A stretch of DNA of 64,000 bases from Nereocystis luetkeana (lineage: Eukaryota > Sar > Phaeophyceae > Laminariales > Laminariaceae): positions 5,444,513-5,508,512 of the forward strand of contig JARUPZ010000011.1 in the NCBI GenBank assembly GCA_031213475.1, given 5' to 3'. The first letter of the stretch is position 1, and each line of letters opens with the position of its first letter. A program made the translations under genes and the position numbers. Of this stretch, positions 10,778-21,162 are shown piece after piece. The notes under the pieces were generated by a model, which ran no database searches, was not told the origin of the DNA, and saw only the letters and a program-made list of their open reading frames with translations.

Positions 10778-10936
10778 CTTGAATACCGCTTCGAGGTCTC
10801 GCCTCTTGTGGAAACCCTGAAGCAGGCGGTTGGCAGCGGCGGTCTTGATCGGTATCTGCGAGCGGTAGAGGTCATCCGGGCAAAAGAGTGAGCAGTTCGA
10901 CGCGGCGATCACCATTGCGAGGGTGTCTTTAGTAGA
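10778..10936 (-). CDS. PPR-EngB gene, PPR exon
   Basis: 159 nt, 53 codons, phase 0-0. It starts after GTATAG and ends at TTCAAG|GTGGGA. It reads STKDTLAMVIAASNC, then DDLYRSQIPIKTAAANRLLQ and RRDLEAVFK. The alternation of amphipathic helices, with a T-x-x-x-x-x-L-L-x-G-F-x-K turn, fits a degenerate PPR array. The upstream TCT ACT AAA codons are included because only the TAG acceptor keeps phase with the preceding exon. Confidence 0.75.
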
Positions 10937-11093
10937 CTATACATGTCGTACTATGGTAACAGTGTATATACCTGGGTACAAAACCTGGTTGTTTCAGCCA
11001 TACCCGGGTACGCGAGGAGGGGAGGGTAAGGGAGGGTAGGGGAGGGCGGGGGAGGGAAGGGAAGGGCCACGTGCGCCCGTAGGTCCTGCTTAC

Positions 11094-11204
11094 CCGCGCG
11101 TTCGCCACCTCCTCCATCAAGCGCATGGTGTCGACGCGCCTGCCCTTCCGCGAGTAGGCCGTGATGAGGTTCGGGTATACCGACGTAGCGGCCGCGGCAA
11201 AGTC
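11094..11204 (-). CDS. PPR-EngB gene, PPR exon
   Basis: 111 nt, 37 codons, phase 0-0, between GAACAG and CGCGG|GTAAGC. It contains SVYPNLITAYSRKGRRVDTM and RLMEEVANAR, the clearest PPR match in the gene: Y-x-x-L-I-x-A-Y-S-R-x-G-R-x-x-x-x-x-x-L-M-E-E-V. A GGGA-type repeat lies just downstream in the intron. Confidence 0.85.
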
Positions 11205-12139
11205 CTGTTCGCTCGATGATGGGGTGCGCAAAAAAAAAAGGGCGGACGGGAGGGACGTCCAGCGGCAGTGCAGCGGCGATGAAAAATGACCAGACAATGG
11301 GGGGAAAAAATTGGCTCAAACAGGAATGACATGCTTCGTATGTAACCACTCTAAGAAGGAGAGTTCGGGTATTATTCCCATGAATACTCACACGGTCTTT
11401 AAAAATCAAGAAAATAGTGGTATCGAGCGGCAAGGAGGAGAACGCGACCAGATCAACCTACTGCACCTGGTACGTCACATAAACCAAATCAATGTATTTT
11501 GACGTGCTGTTAGTACGTGTTGAAATACCAAAGCAAGCACCGACGAAGCAACCGTTTAGCAGGGAAGCGCCCGGCGGCGACTGCACAACACAAAATAGGC
11601 GTGTTTTGTGTTTCACCACCTTTTGGGGGGGTCCGGGGTAGCGACAAAAAACAATGATCGGTAACTTTTGGTGCTGATCAATCGTTGTTTAGGAGCAGCA
11701 GCGTGAGCGCCCAGCAGTACATTACGCGTACATAGAGGGTCATGTTGCGCGCGCGCCGTACGACTCCTAGCGGTGTCACTCGGACATCAATAATCAATGT
11801 GAAGAAGCCCCCAATGACGCAGTGGCTACAATGGTTGCTGTAGTCGTCAATTTGTATCGTCAGCTTTTTCTCTCTCTATCGTCCGAAGAACGACAACGCC
11901 GAACCCTGGCATTCTCATTCGGTGGGAGGAGCGTGCGTCATCGGCGGTGCCATTGCGGCCGAGGACGAGGGCATCCATTACCCATTCACTCCTCCGCGCG
12001 CTGCAAGCAAAGCATATAGGTGGAACAACGGTGCCGAATACCTGTGTGCGTTCACACACACACACGCACACCTTGAATTGTTTTTTTTTTTACCCGCCGA
12101 CATCCAGCACACCCAAGTGTCCGTGCCGACTCTTCGTCC

Positions 12140-12249
12140 TATTACCGGGGACCATAGTTAACAGGACCTATGGTACACATAAAAACCTATATGTTTTAAC
12201 TATTTTTACTAACAATATTTGGTCCTGTTAACTACGGCCCCCCGTAATA
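12140..12249 (+). mobile_element. Family C palindromic MITE
   Basis: TATTACCGGGGACCATAGTT to AACTACGGCCCCCCGTAATA with the usual ACCTATGGTACACATAAAAA core. It lies in an intron of the minus-strand gene. Confidence 0.85.
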
Positions 12250-12763
12250 GAGAAGATACAAGCTCTGTGGTCACAACACTACGACACAGAAGAGGTGCTA
12301 CGGTACATTGCAATGCGGTAAGAAGAGTTGACGGCGCGATACCATGCCATCCTACCAGAAGGGGGCACGAAATCCTCTTCACCCAGCACTGCTACCGCCG
12401 AAACGTCAGACCCCTTTCAAAACCGCACCCACGGTGTCCGGAAAAAAATACTTGGGAGATAGACTGGAGTGTCATTTTTGGCACCAGTTCAAAAGGGTTA
12501 ACCCGTAATTTGTTCCCAAAACGGGACTGCGGTCCTAAAAAGGTTGAGCAGCGGCAAAACCTCTACCTTGGCAAAAAAAAAAGGATGCGCGCTACACCCA
12601 CCCCCTACGACTTATGTGCCCCTACTCCAATAACTATATATACTACTTACTGTATGTTCAACGCAGTATATACCTATGTTCAAGGGAGGGGTATGTGCAT
12701 GTGTATATATATATATATATATATCAATGAATGTGCCCGTTGTCGGGACGCGATCATGCATGT

Positions 12764-12803
<40 letters not shown>

Positions 12804-12816
12804 AATCAAATCTCAC

Positions 12817-12967
12817 CCCCGTGAGCTCGTCCACGACACCGCACGAAAACCCCGCTTTGACGATCAGCTCCTCCGCGAGGGCGGGCTCGCTCGCGGCGCA
12901 CGCGCACCGGATCACCGTCTGCGCCCCCTCCAGGTCTTTGGCCAGCCAGGCATCCCACTGCTCCACC
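12817..12967 (-). CDS. PPR-EngB gene, helical-repeat exon
   Basis: 151 nt. It reads VEQWDAWLAKDLEGAQTVIR, then CACAASEPALAEELIVKAGF, and ends VVDELTG at ACGGGG|GTGAGA. The acceptor chosen (AAAAAG|G) supplies the one base needed to complete the split Gly codon of the preceding exon; a CAG six bases further in is an alternative. The alpha-helical pattern is consistent with the PPR region but is not itself diagnostic. AT and CT dinucleotide repeats follow immediately downstream. Confidence 0.7.
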
Positions 12968-13087
12968 CTTTTTACAACAGGGGAAACGAAGGAGGGTTGG
13001 TTCATGCGCAGAGATAGATGCCACTGTTGATACACTTCGAAGAAACCCTTTTTACTATTATACCGCACTGTTCACAAACACAGGATT

Positions 13088-13262
13088 CCGTCTACAGTAA
13101 TTCCAAGCAGTTTGCGCCCAAAACGGGACTGCAGTCCCCTAAAAGGGCTTAAAACAGCTCTTTCATTACTGCTGCAGTCCCGTTTTGGGCACAAACCAGT
13201 CAAATTCCGAGTAGTTTGTCCCCAAAACGGGACTGCGGTCCTGGAAAGGGTCAAGCAGCCCT
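13088..13262 (+). repeat. Family D palindromes, two adjacent partial copies
   Basis: CCCAAAACGGGACTGCAGTC near 13,117 and a fuller palindrome at about 13,170-13,255 (GCAGTCCCGTTTTGGGCAC facing TCCCCAAAACGGGACTGCGG). See the copy at 59,374-59,470 for complete ends. Confidence 0.7.
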
Positions 13263-13559
13263 TTTGGGAACCCCGAGACAGCGAGACCAAAAACAACGAC
13301 AACCTTTTTTCAAGTGTTATCGACCTGTCTGTTGATGATAAGAGCACAGCGTGAATGGGCCCCAGAAGCACGGGTAATCTATGTATGCTGCGCCCGTGGT
13401 TCCGGTTCGGTTCGGTTCGGTTCGGGTCCTTCGCATCGTAACTCGGACACCAAACAATCTCAATCGGTTTCATCCCCCCACAAACGCAGTGGCTGGCCGT
13501 CGCTGTAATCGTCGCTCTTTATCGTCAATTTTCCTCTCTGAATTCCCCAAGGGGGGCAT

Positions 13560-14070
13560 ATTATACTAGTTTTAGGGTACGGGGACATACGATACGATGT
13601 TTAGTGTAGGGATACATAATATACTAGTTACATTGTAGGGGACATATTGTACCAGTTTTAGCGAAGGGGGCGGGAAAAATTGATAAGAGACCGGTATTTT
13701 TCGACGCAATAGGGCCTCATTCGGTTTTAATAATCGTACCCAGCTCCAGAGTAGGTCACGGGATCAATATGTTGGGAGACCCGCCTTTTAGGGCGCGTCA
13801 GAGCCTCCTTTGGCTCTAATGTACCAGTTTTAGTGTGGAGGATGGGCGAATATGTTTGGAGACCGGTATTTTAGAGGCGCGCCAAGGCTTCCTTTGGCTT
13901 TAATATACCAGTTTTAGTGTAGGGGGCGGGCAAATATGTCAGGAGACCAGTCTTTTGGGGGCTTGTCAAGGCCTCCTTTGGCTTTAATGTACCAGTATTA
14001 GTCCGGGGGGGGGGGCAAATATGTCAAGGCTCGTCTGACTTTGATGTACCAGTTTTAGTGTAGGAATATA
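13560..14070 (+). repeat. Tandem satellite, about 115-bp unit, 4-5 diverged copies
   Basis: Each unit has TACCAGTTTTAGTGTAGG, GGGCAAATATGT, GGAGACCGGTATTTT and AAGGCCTCCTTTGGCTTTAA. The copies are diverged, and the first ones are rearranged. The array sits inside an intron of the PPR-EngB gene. Confidence 0.85.
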
Positions 14071-14360
14071 CCTTGATCGGCAGAAAACAATCCAGTACCC
14101 GGTAAATCATGAACATTCAAGACATGAAAAATATTAATTTCATCCCGTATCACTCCGTCGACAAAACACAATGAAATACCTGGTAATTCATAAAAAAAAT
14201 CAAGACCCAACAAAAATCAATTAACTCACCCGACACCCACAACCAGGTACTGGCATATTTATTATCAGTGTCAATAGCACACCGGCCTCTTTAATATTAC
14301 ACTTACTGCTGTAGCATCATTCATTCAACACGCAGCACTCGTGGCAACGTGGAGGCTCAC

Positions 14361-14482
14361 CCAAGAGAGTCGATTACGCCCCTGGCGAGATCTTCTCTGC
14401 TGAGCTTCAGCTCCGCCTTCACTGCCGCCGACGCCAAATCGGTCAACCCCTCCGTATTGTTCTTCTTCGCGGCCTCGAACGC
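14361..14482 (-). CDS. PPR-EngB gene, helical-repeat exon
   Basis: 122 nt, starting after CAAGCAG and ending TCTTGG|GTGAGC with a 2-nt overhang. It reads AFEAAKKNNTEGLTDLASAA, then VKAELKLSREDLARGVIDSL. It is strongly helical, charged and biased in codon third positions, unlike the surrounding intron. It is probably an N-terminal part of the repeat region. Confidence 0.75.
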
Positions 14483-14572
14483 CTGCTTGCATGCAAACCG
14501 CAGAACACGCACGATATGATACGCCGGTGGTGCGCGACAACGGCGGTGGTATACGATGTAGGTCCGGTGGGT

Positions 14573-14625
14573 AGGTCCGGGGGTGGGTGGGTGGGTGGGT
14601 GGGTGGGTGGGTGGGTGGGTGGGGT
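14573..14625 (+). repeat. (GGGT)n microsatellite
   Basis: GGGTGGGT units without interruption, just upstream (in gene orientation) of the 14,361-14,482 exon. Confidence 0.95.
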
Positions 14626-14701
14626 CAGAGGCGACGGTAAGTGGCCTCGACTTTCAGAAGCGAGTGGCTACAGCAGTTTACTTACTTTTGGGCACCTTGG
14701 A

Positions 14702-14965
14702 CATATCATGATCTATCTATTTACAGCAGTAGATCATGATCTAGTTCCTCACCCGCCGTTGTGAGAGGTAGTGCGCAGAAGCTGCACACATAGTACATAT
14801 CCGACACTGGGGGAAAGTGTGCTAGATCATGTAGATTCATTACACGCCGGCAAAAATGAGCTGTAGATCATACCTGGTACGCATCAGGGATAATTCAGGC
14901 CTATCTATCTATATATCTATCTACCTTGGAAGATCTCGATCATCAACCGTGGGAATGATCTGTAG
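14702..14965 (+). repeat. Family B repeat with two TA micro-insertions
   Basis: Same order of blocks as the 4,670 copy. TACAGCAGTA (14,722-14,731) and TACCTGGTA (14,871-14,879) interrupt the family sequence at TA dinucleotides. Confidence 0.65.
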
Positions 14966-15599
14966 ATGATCGGTCCGAGCAGCTTTCTGCCTTTGCAGGG
15001 CTACCAAAAAAATATAGAGGGACATTTTTCTGCCGGACGAGTGAAGCCCCACGCCCTATTATAGGCGGTGGGAAACCGTCAAGCCGGCGGGAGATCTGCG
15101 CCGCCGTCCGATCGATTGCCCCGGAAACAACATTGCTTGATGATACCGCCAAAATATACTGGTAGCAATTATCTCTCTTTCGATAGTGTCGGTACCGGTA
15201 TGCGCCAGCCAACAACACCGCCATTACAGAGGCAACCGGCACCGCTCCGCGCACTGCCAAACTGGCTAATCTCACCTCTGCCAAGCGATTTTCATACGCA
15301 CCGCATCACGGCAGTATCTCAATCGGCCCTACTCCTTATATATATATATATATATATGTACAAAGGGACCACTACTGCTGCATACCAGGTATACATACGA
15401 AACTTGCATTTTGTCTACTGTTTTCCACCAGCGCGCTGAACGGACGAACCGGCTCGTGTTTCTTCGTACGAAGCGAGAGCTATGTTCGAACCCTGTCTTC
15501 GTTTACCGTATCTCGTTTCCGTTCACCGCTTACCGTTTCCTTGTACCGTGTACTGGTCCCCGATCAAAATATGTACTGGTATATACCTACCAGGTACAT

Positions 15600-15713
15600 A
15601 GTACGGGGGACATAGTTAATAGGACCTATGGTATACATAAAATCTAAATATTCAACATTTTTTACGAACACTAGTTGGTTCTAATAACTATAGTCCCCCG
15701 TAAAAGTAGCTCT
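15600..15713 (+). mobile_element. Family C palindromic MITE
   Basis: GTACGGGGGACATAGTTAAT to ACTATAGTCCCCCGTAAAA. It is slightly eroded at both ends. Confidence 0.75.
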
Positions 15714-15903
15714 TGTTCGACGACTATCGTATCACACCCGTTTCGTTCTGTAAAACCAGTACAACGTACCAGGCAGTCGGCGGTCGATCACTTTGCGCCG
15801 TACTTCTACTGTCTACACCCGAGTAAGACTCTCGTATTTCGCATGACGTGATACGGAAGTCTACATCCGGGTAGACCGCTCGTCGTATCAATATCACAGG
15901 CAC

Positions 15904-16077
15904 CTGGAAGACCTTCCTCGGTGCCTTCGCCTTTCGGTACTGCTCGAACGCCCCCAAGAAACCCTCCTTGCTCGTGATATCCTGGACAGAGATAAGCTGC
16001 CCAGGCGCCCCCGCGGCGTTCAAGGAAGCGGCGGCCGCAGGGGAAGATGCCGCGCCCTTGCCCTCCCCCGTGCGAGC
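15904..16077 (-). CDS. PPR-EngB gene, exon before the helical region
   Basis: 174 nt, 58 codons, phase 0-0, between ACTCGCAG and TTCCAG|GTGCCT. A low-complexity Ala/Gly start (ARTGEGKGAASSPAAAA) is followed by LISVQDITSKEGFLGAFEQY and RKAKAPRKVFQ. It is frame-compatible both with the leader exon (18,158) upstream and with the 14,361-14,482 exon downstream. Confidence 0.75.
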
Positions 16078-16315
16078 CTGCGAGTGAATGAGCGCGTGAA
16101 CATGAAGCAAGCCCCCCCCGCCGAAACAATTGGGGGGCACCAGGGGGGAGCCGTGCCGGACGGGGTGCGCCCTATAATAAGGGCACGGAACAGGATCGGC
16201 GTTGTCTGTTTTGGGATATCGTATTGCTGCGATGAACACGCAAATGTAGAGATGTACGATGTTTATTTACTCTTGGATGTATCATGTAATATAGAACTAC
16301 ATACTTAGATCTCAC

Positions 16316-16653
16316 TCTCTGAGCGTGCTCGGTTGATACATCCCTGGCCTCTCAGAGCTCCCACTTCGAAACCGCCTCCCTTCATTACGTGCCGGACCTT
16401 TCCTGCGGGCCTTTGCTTTCTCCCTTTCTCTTGGCCCGCTCGGTGCTTTCTTCTTTTCTTCTTCCTTCGTTTCGTGTGCGTGTGTGTACTCCGAGTACGG
16501 CACCGCGGGTGAGCCCGGCGCCGTCGCGGGTGTCAGCGGGTGCTGGCGGGTAGAGGGGGGGTTGCAAGGAGCGCGGTCGCCGCTTTCGTGCCTAGGCGTC
16601 GCGTGTGCCTCGAGACACGAGGGATGCATGAATGGGCTCTGTCTGGCCTCCAT
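16316..16653 (-). CDS. Possible additional N-terminal exon, charged low-complexity
   Basis: Starting after AATCACAG, phase 0 reads MEARQSPFMHPSCLEAHATP, then a Pro-rich stretch and a Lys/Glu/Arg-rich stretch (ETKEEEKKKAPSGPREREKA). The best donor, GAGA|GTGAGA, leaves a 2-nt overhang that does not fit the next exon (phase 0). Either the donor differs, a further exon intervenes, or this is only an open frame. The leader exon can splice directly to 16,077 without it. Confidence 0.25.
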
Positions 16654-17159
16654 CTGTGATTTTTGATAGGGTACGTACGAGTTATAAGGGTCGTTCAGCA
16701 CTGCAAGATAATATTCAAGCGGTGCTTATTTTTGCGACCGGGCTGAAAATCACAGAGGGAGGTACCCAGTCTGAAAACATTGTCGAGTTGGCGAACGATG
16801 GCCACAGTGAGCACCGGTCTTAACGCGAGGCGGGCGACGGGGCTCACTGTGGCAGAGAGTAAGGGAAACTTTACCCGGGCCGAATCGGTGGCGAGGTGGT
16901 CGCGAGAGGTGCGGGCGGCGTACGAGGCTGAGATAGAAGCTCTGCTGTACGTTTTTTTTTTTTTTTTTTGACCGGTGCAACGTGTTCCAATCAGACAGAA
17001 AATTATTTCGTGAGGGGACGGGGATTTTTTCTTCCCAATTTTTCGTTTTATTTTCATTGTTTTGCGGTGCTGCTGTTCTGTGCTTTGTTTCTCTTTCGTA
17101 CAGCAGAACATACAGCAAGCATATCAAAAGAGGAAAAGGATTACCCTACCTCGGGTATG

Positions 17160-17470
17160 TACGTACGTACGGCATGTGAGCGAGCGTAGAGGGCGACGTA
17201 CGTCCGGCAACCGCCCGCGACGCGAAGCGTATGTGGTGTCCGAGTTGTTTTCTCCTGAAGCATGGCGGCAGGACTCTTGGCATTATCAAATCGCCAGTTT
17301 GCAACTACGATCGATCACGAAAAAACTATACCTGGTATTCAATGATGGACCTCCGTCAGCTAGGCTTGGACCTCTGTCCGCTAGGCTTATTAATAGTAAT
17401 TTGATGTACTTTTTTCCTTCCTGAGCGAGCGTAGCGGGCGGCGTAGGCCGCCCGCGGAGCGAAGCGCCTT
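17160..17470. repeat. Two copies of a GC-rich hairpin motif
   Basis: GAGCGAGCGTAG is followed by a GCGGGCGGC/GCCGCCCGC hairpin and then GAGCGAAGCGCC near 17,424-17,470. A diverged copy lies near 17,178-17,230. It may be a small structured repeat; its function is unknown. Confidence 0.5.
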
Positions 17471-17757
17471 GTACATACGTACGTAGCTCATGGGTAGATG
17501 AAGATATCGTAGCCGTACTGCCCCGTAAAGCGATACTTAGTACCTGGTACCTGGTATTTGTTTAGTTTTTGTCTATTTGTTTAGTTTTTGTCTACTTGGT
17601 AATGTACGTCCTAGTAGTAGTGGTGGTGCTGCTGCTGCAATTCAAATGCAACGAACGGCATTCGGACGGGCTCTGCGTTGTCACAAATACTGCATCGATA
17701 CCCGGGTGTTGCTCGTGATCACACGGCACCGTACATATATGAGAGGCCGAAGCGTGG

Positions 17758-17862
17758 ACACCACCAGCACCACTACCTTCTCCAACAACACCACCAGCAC
17801 CACCACCTCCATCAACAACACCACCTACACCACCAACCAACAACAACAACACCAACAATGGA
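17758..17862 (+). repeat. ACC/AAC-rich imperfect trinucleotide repeat
   Basis: CACCACCAGCACCAC and CAACAACAC units. It gives a Thr/Asn ORF on one strand and a Gly/Val ORF on the other; neither looks genic. Confidence 0.85.
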
Positions 17863-18157
17863 ACCAACACGGGGTTGTACTCGACTCCATAGCAAGTTAC
17901 TGCTGCTGTTGTGATTGAGATATCACATACCAGTACCAGGTACCGGTACCGCACAACCCTGCCGCTCTGCTGCTGGGAAAGTCAGGTTGGCGCCAGAAAA
18001 CACTCAAGGTGTCCCGAATAGATGGACCAAAAAGAACACCACCAGCAGCTGAACGCAAGAATTCTGTTACGATATGTCTGCATGCTACTACTGCTGTAGT
18101 CTAGAGCATAACTGCTGTCAGTGTCTCTCCTGAGCAGTGTCTCCGCATGTGCAGCAC

Positions 18158-18670
18158 CTGGGATTTCTTGGCCTTCTTCCTGTCTAGCCCTTTTCCCATA
18201 GCCAGCGCTCCTCCTCCTCTGCCCCCTCCTTTTCTTCTAGCTCTTCCCTGGCTCGAGAAATCTCGGGCACGGTCCACCAACAACGCTGAGGCGCCGCCAA
18301 GGAAACTATTAGCCTGTGGTGCGCAAACCGATCGGCTGCGGAGCCTCCTCTGAGAAGAATCAGACGATGAGCTTGTTGGGGCTAACCGCAAGGCCGATGA
18401 TGACGATGACCCATGATGCCAGCCCAGCCGTCCGCTGGTGAAGCATCGTGCAGCTCGCGATTGAGTCGCAGTCGTAGGAGGTCCGCTGAAGGCGGTGCGG
18501 ACGGCCGGACGCAGGGCTAGAGAGAGGGGGAGCAGGCAATAGCACGCATAGGCGTACACCGGCCGCCAGGGCCTCGATGTGGGCATCAGGGCACCGCGTA
18601 GAGAGCACATCGTTACCAGAGACCTTGCTATACTCCAGCTTGAACCTGGTTTCGTATTGTGGGAGTTCAT
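18158..18670 (-). CDS. PPR-EngB gene, leader exon with plastid-type targeting signal
   Basis: The open frame starts with ATG at 18,670 (an alternative ATG is at 18,610) and ends AAATCCCAG|GTGCTG in phase 0. After the second Met, ARG/PRO-containing residues lead into a hydrophobic core, AYACYCLLPLSLAL. This is followed by a basic Ala-Phe step (RPAVRTAFSGPP) and a long Ser/Arg-rich, acid-poor stretch ending MGKGLDRKKAKKSQ. A signal peptide plus an Ala-Phe (ASAFxP-like) cleavage region and a Ser/Arg-rich transit region is the known bipartite plastid signal of stramenopile algae. Assignment to the downstream exons is by strand, order and phase. Confidence 0.6.
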
Positions 18671-19022
18671 GACTAGTCAAGAAGCATGTTTAAAAGGGAC
18701 GCATATTCATGGCCGAAATGAGAGGGTCCGCTAATCCCCCCGCATTGACCCGTCACCCTGCGAACGACGGTAGGCAGGTGGTGGTGGAGCGGAGATTTTT
18801 GTTCTGGCATCTTTGTTCTGGCATCCCGGACTTAGGACACAGCCCGTAGTCCGCGACAACTTTAACACTCTCTGTTGAGTGAGCACAAGCAAACATTCAG
18901 TAGGCAACTGCCGCGCTGCTCAGTGTTCGGATCCTACCTTCCGCGGTAAACTTGTGCTTCAACGCGTGAGAGCAGCTGCCCCGCTTCTTTGTCGCCCTCA
19001 CCTGCGTGCATCAAAGCAAACC
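18671..19022. promoter_or_regulatory. Putative bidirectional promoter region
   Basis: Roughly 350 bp separate the two divergent first exons. There is no repeat of any family listed here and no obvious TATA box. The assignment rests only on the head-to-head arrangement. Confidence 0.35.
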
Positions 19023-19388
19023 ATGCCTGTCTGCGGATCGGGAGCAGCTGCAGCAATCTTCGAGCCGTCGCCATTGCCGTCGAGGGCGCACCACGCACGA
19101 AAGATACCACGCATCAGCAGCGGTAGCAGCAGCAGCAGCAGGGGGTACGCCTGGCCAATTATTTGGGCCGTGTGCTTTGCCTTCGGAGTGATCATGGGAT
19201 CCACGACTAATGCGAACCGTGTCGTTATCCCAGCAGGATCGGCTGCTCCTCCTGCTCCTGCTGCTGCTCCTGCTGCTGCTCTTGCCGAACCCAAACCCAC
19301 GCCGATGCTTCGCGGCAGCAAGCCCACCACCACCAGGACAATTCATGGCAGGAGCGAGGATTCTACTGGGGAAACACGGCGCAGAAAG
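19023..19388 (+). CDS. First exon, type II membrane protein (unknown)
   Basis: ATG at 19,023 (an in-frame upstream ATG at 18,879 is possible). The product has a short Ser-rich cytosolic head, one membrane segment near residues 42-60 (YAWPIIWAVCFAFGVIMGS) and then an Ala/Pro-rich stem (APPAPAAAPAAALAEP), the layout of Golgi type II enzymes. No catalytic domain is present in this exon. The exon probably ends AGAAAG|GCAAGT, a GC donor with ideal context, in phase 0. A GT donor (CTACAG|GTCTAG) twelve bases further on is the alternative. Confidence 0.5.
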
Positions 19389-19774
19389 GCAAGTCTACAG
19401 GTCTAGCTTTGCGCACCATGAAAAATGGTGTTACTGCTGTAGATATCCACACCGCTTCGGACCTTCTCATTTATCCTGCGATCAAGTACGCACTACTTTT
19501 TTGGTAGGCGATTTTTGCACGCGATGTGGTGTCGCAGCAGCACCGAGTACTCGTACCCCGCAGCAGCAGCAGCATGCAGCAGCGTTGCATAGTTGGGGAG
19601 ACGCGCCTTGCAACTACGCGTCGGACGTGTATATCGCAGGCGTCAGCGGGGAACTTGGTGAATCATCGCATTACCATTTTGGTCGCGTTCCCGAACGTAA
19701 CGGTTTGTGAACGGTTTATGTAAAGTTGTTACCTGCAAGCATTGCTACAAGCACGCCAGCTCTCACCTGTGAAC

Positions 19775-19892
19775 TATTACGGGGGACCATAGTTAATACT
19801 GGTAGGACCTATGGTATACATAAAAACCTACCATATATTTAACCATTTTTACTAACGATATTTGGTCCTATTAACTATGGTCCCCCGTAATA
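19775..19892 (+). mobile_element. Family C MITE with TA-bounded insertions
   Basis: Same ends and core as the other copies. It carries CTGGTA after TTAATA (TACTGGTA at 19,797-19,804) and an extra CCATA in ACCTACCATATATTT compared with ACCTATATATTT elsewhere. Confidence 0.85.
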
Positions 19893-20553
19893 CAGAAGTT
19901 GTGAATTGGATCGATAGAAACAGGAAAAATTGAGTGTAAATAACGTCGATCAACAGCAAGTGGGGTACCCGATTTCAGAGTCCCTCGGAACAGGCCAGTG
20001 TTGCCTCTAGTAATACTATTTTTATAGTAGCTCTTTTTTTCTACGAACGGCTCTCTCGTATCTATCCTCGTGTCAGAACGATTTGATGTTCGTTGTTATC
20101 GGGATACATTTTTTCTGCTCAAAATAGCACCAGCAGACAGGTCAGTAGCAGGTCGTCGAGTTTTGATACGATACCTAAAATCTCTTTCCTTATCTCGGAA
20201 CCGCTCGTCGTGCGCACGCACATCCCCCCGCACAAGAAGAGTGCTATTCCGGGCATCTACCAGAGCAAAAAAAGCTGCTCTTGGATTTGAAAAATCGGGA
20301 TGCATTTGTTGGAAGAGAGCGCAAAAGCTCGGAAATCGGGAGAAAAGTCGGGCGAAACCTAACCTAGGATTTCAATTCCGTGCTAAAGCCGAATCGACGA
20401 ATTTACTGTTCCCGGAAAAACTACAGTAGTACGTGAGAGAATGCCACAGGCCAAGCCGAATGTGCGAAGTTACCGATCGGGAAAAAAACTACCTAAGAAA
20501 ACGAGAGTGGTTCTCCCCCGAAACGGGACTGCGACTCTAAAAGGGTGTGTTAC

Positions 20554-20760
20554 TATTACCGGGGGGGGGCATAGTATATAGGACCTACGGTACGCACAAA
20601 AGCCTATATATTTCCCTATTTTTTACTCTCAACATGTAGTCCTATTTACTATGGTCCCCGGTAACCCTTTTAGAACCACAGCAGTCCCATTTTGGGGACA
20701 AACTACTTGGAATTTGACTGGTTTGTCCCCAAAACGGGATGGCGGTTCTAAAAGGGTTAA
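20554..20760 (+). mobile_element. Family C MITE abutting a family D palindrome
   Basis: The C element (20,554-20,663) runs directly into CCCTTTTAGAACCACAGCAG of a D palindrome, which ends GGCGGTTCTAAAAGGGTTAA at 20,760. The shared junction suggests one inserted at the end of the other. Confidence 0.75.
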
Positions 20761-21053
20761 TACTCTTTTGTTCTTTATTCGGTCATCCCACTACCTTCCA
20801 GCTTTGCAAGCTGCGTGATACGTACCAGGTATTATACGTCGGTCGCGCGCGTTCTATATTACCAGGTATGTTTCTCTTTTCATAGATAGACAGCAGTATT
20901 TGTATTGGCACGGTACAAAGCAGAAAAGGAGTGGAGAGATAAGAGATATCCTCGTATGCCAGCGAGTCAACGGACGGTTTTGCTTACAGGAGGGGGACTT
21001 GGACCCACAGCATACCGGGTACCAGGTATATACAGCAGCACGAGTGCTATTAA

Positions 21054-21162
21054 TATTACGGGGGACCATAGTTAACAGGACCTATGGTGTACATAAAAAC
21101 CTATATATTTAACCATTTTTACTAGAAATATTTGGTCCTGTTAACTATGGCCCCCCGTAATA
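21054..21162 (+). mobile_element. Family C palindromic MITE
   Basis: TATTACGGGGGACCATAGTT to ATGGCCCCCCGTAATA. A near-consensus copy used here as a reference for insertions in other copies. Confidence 0.9.
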
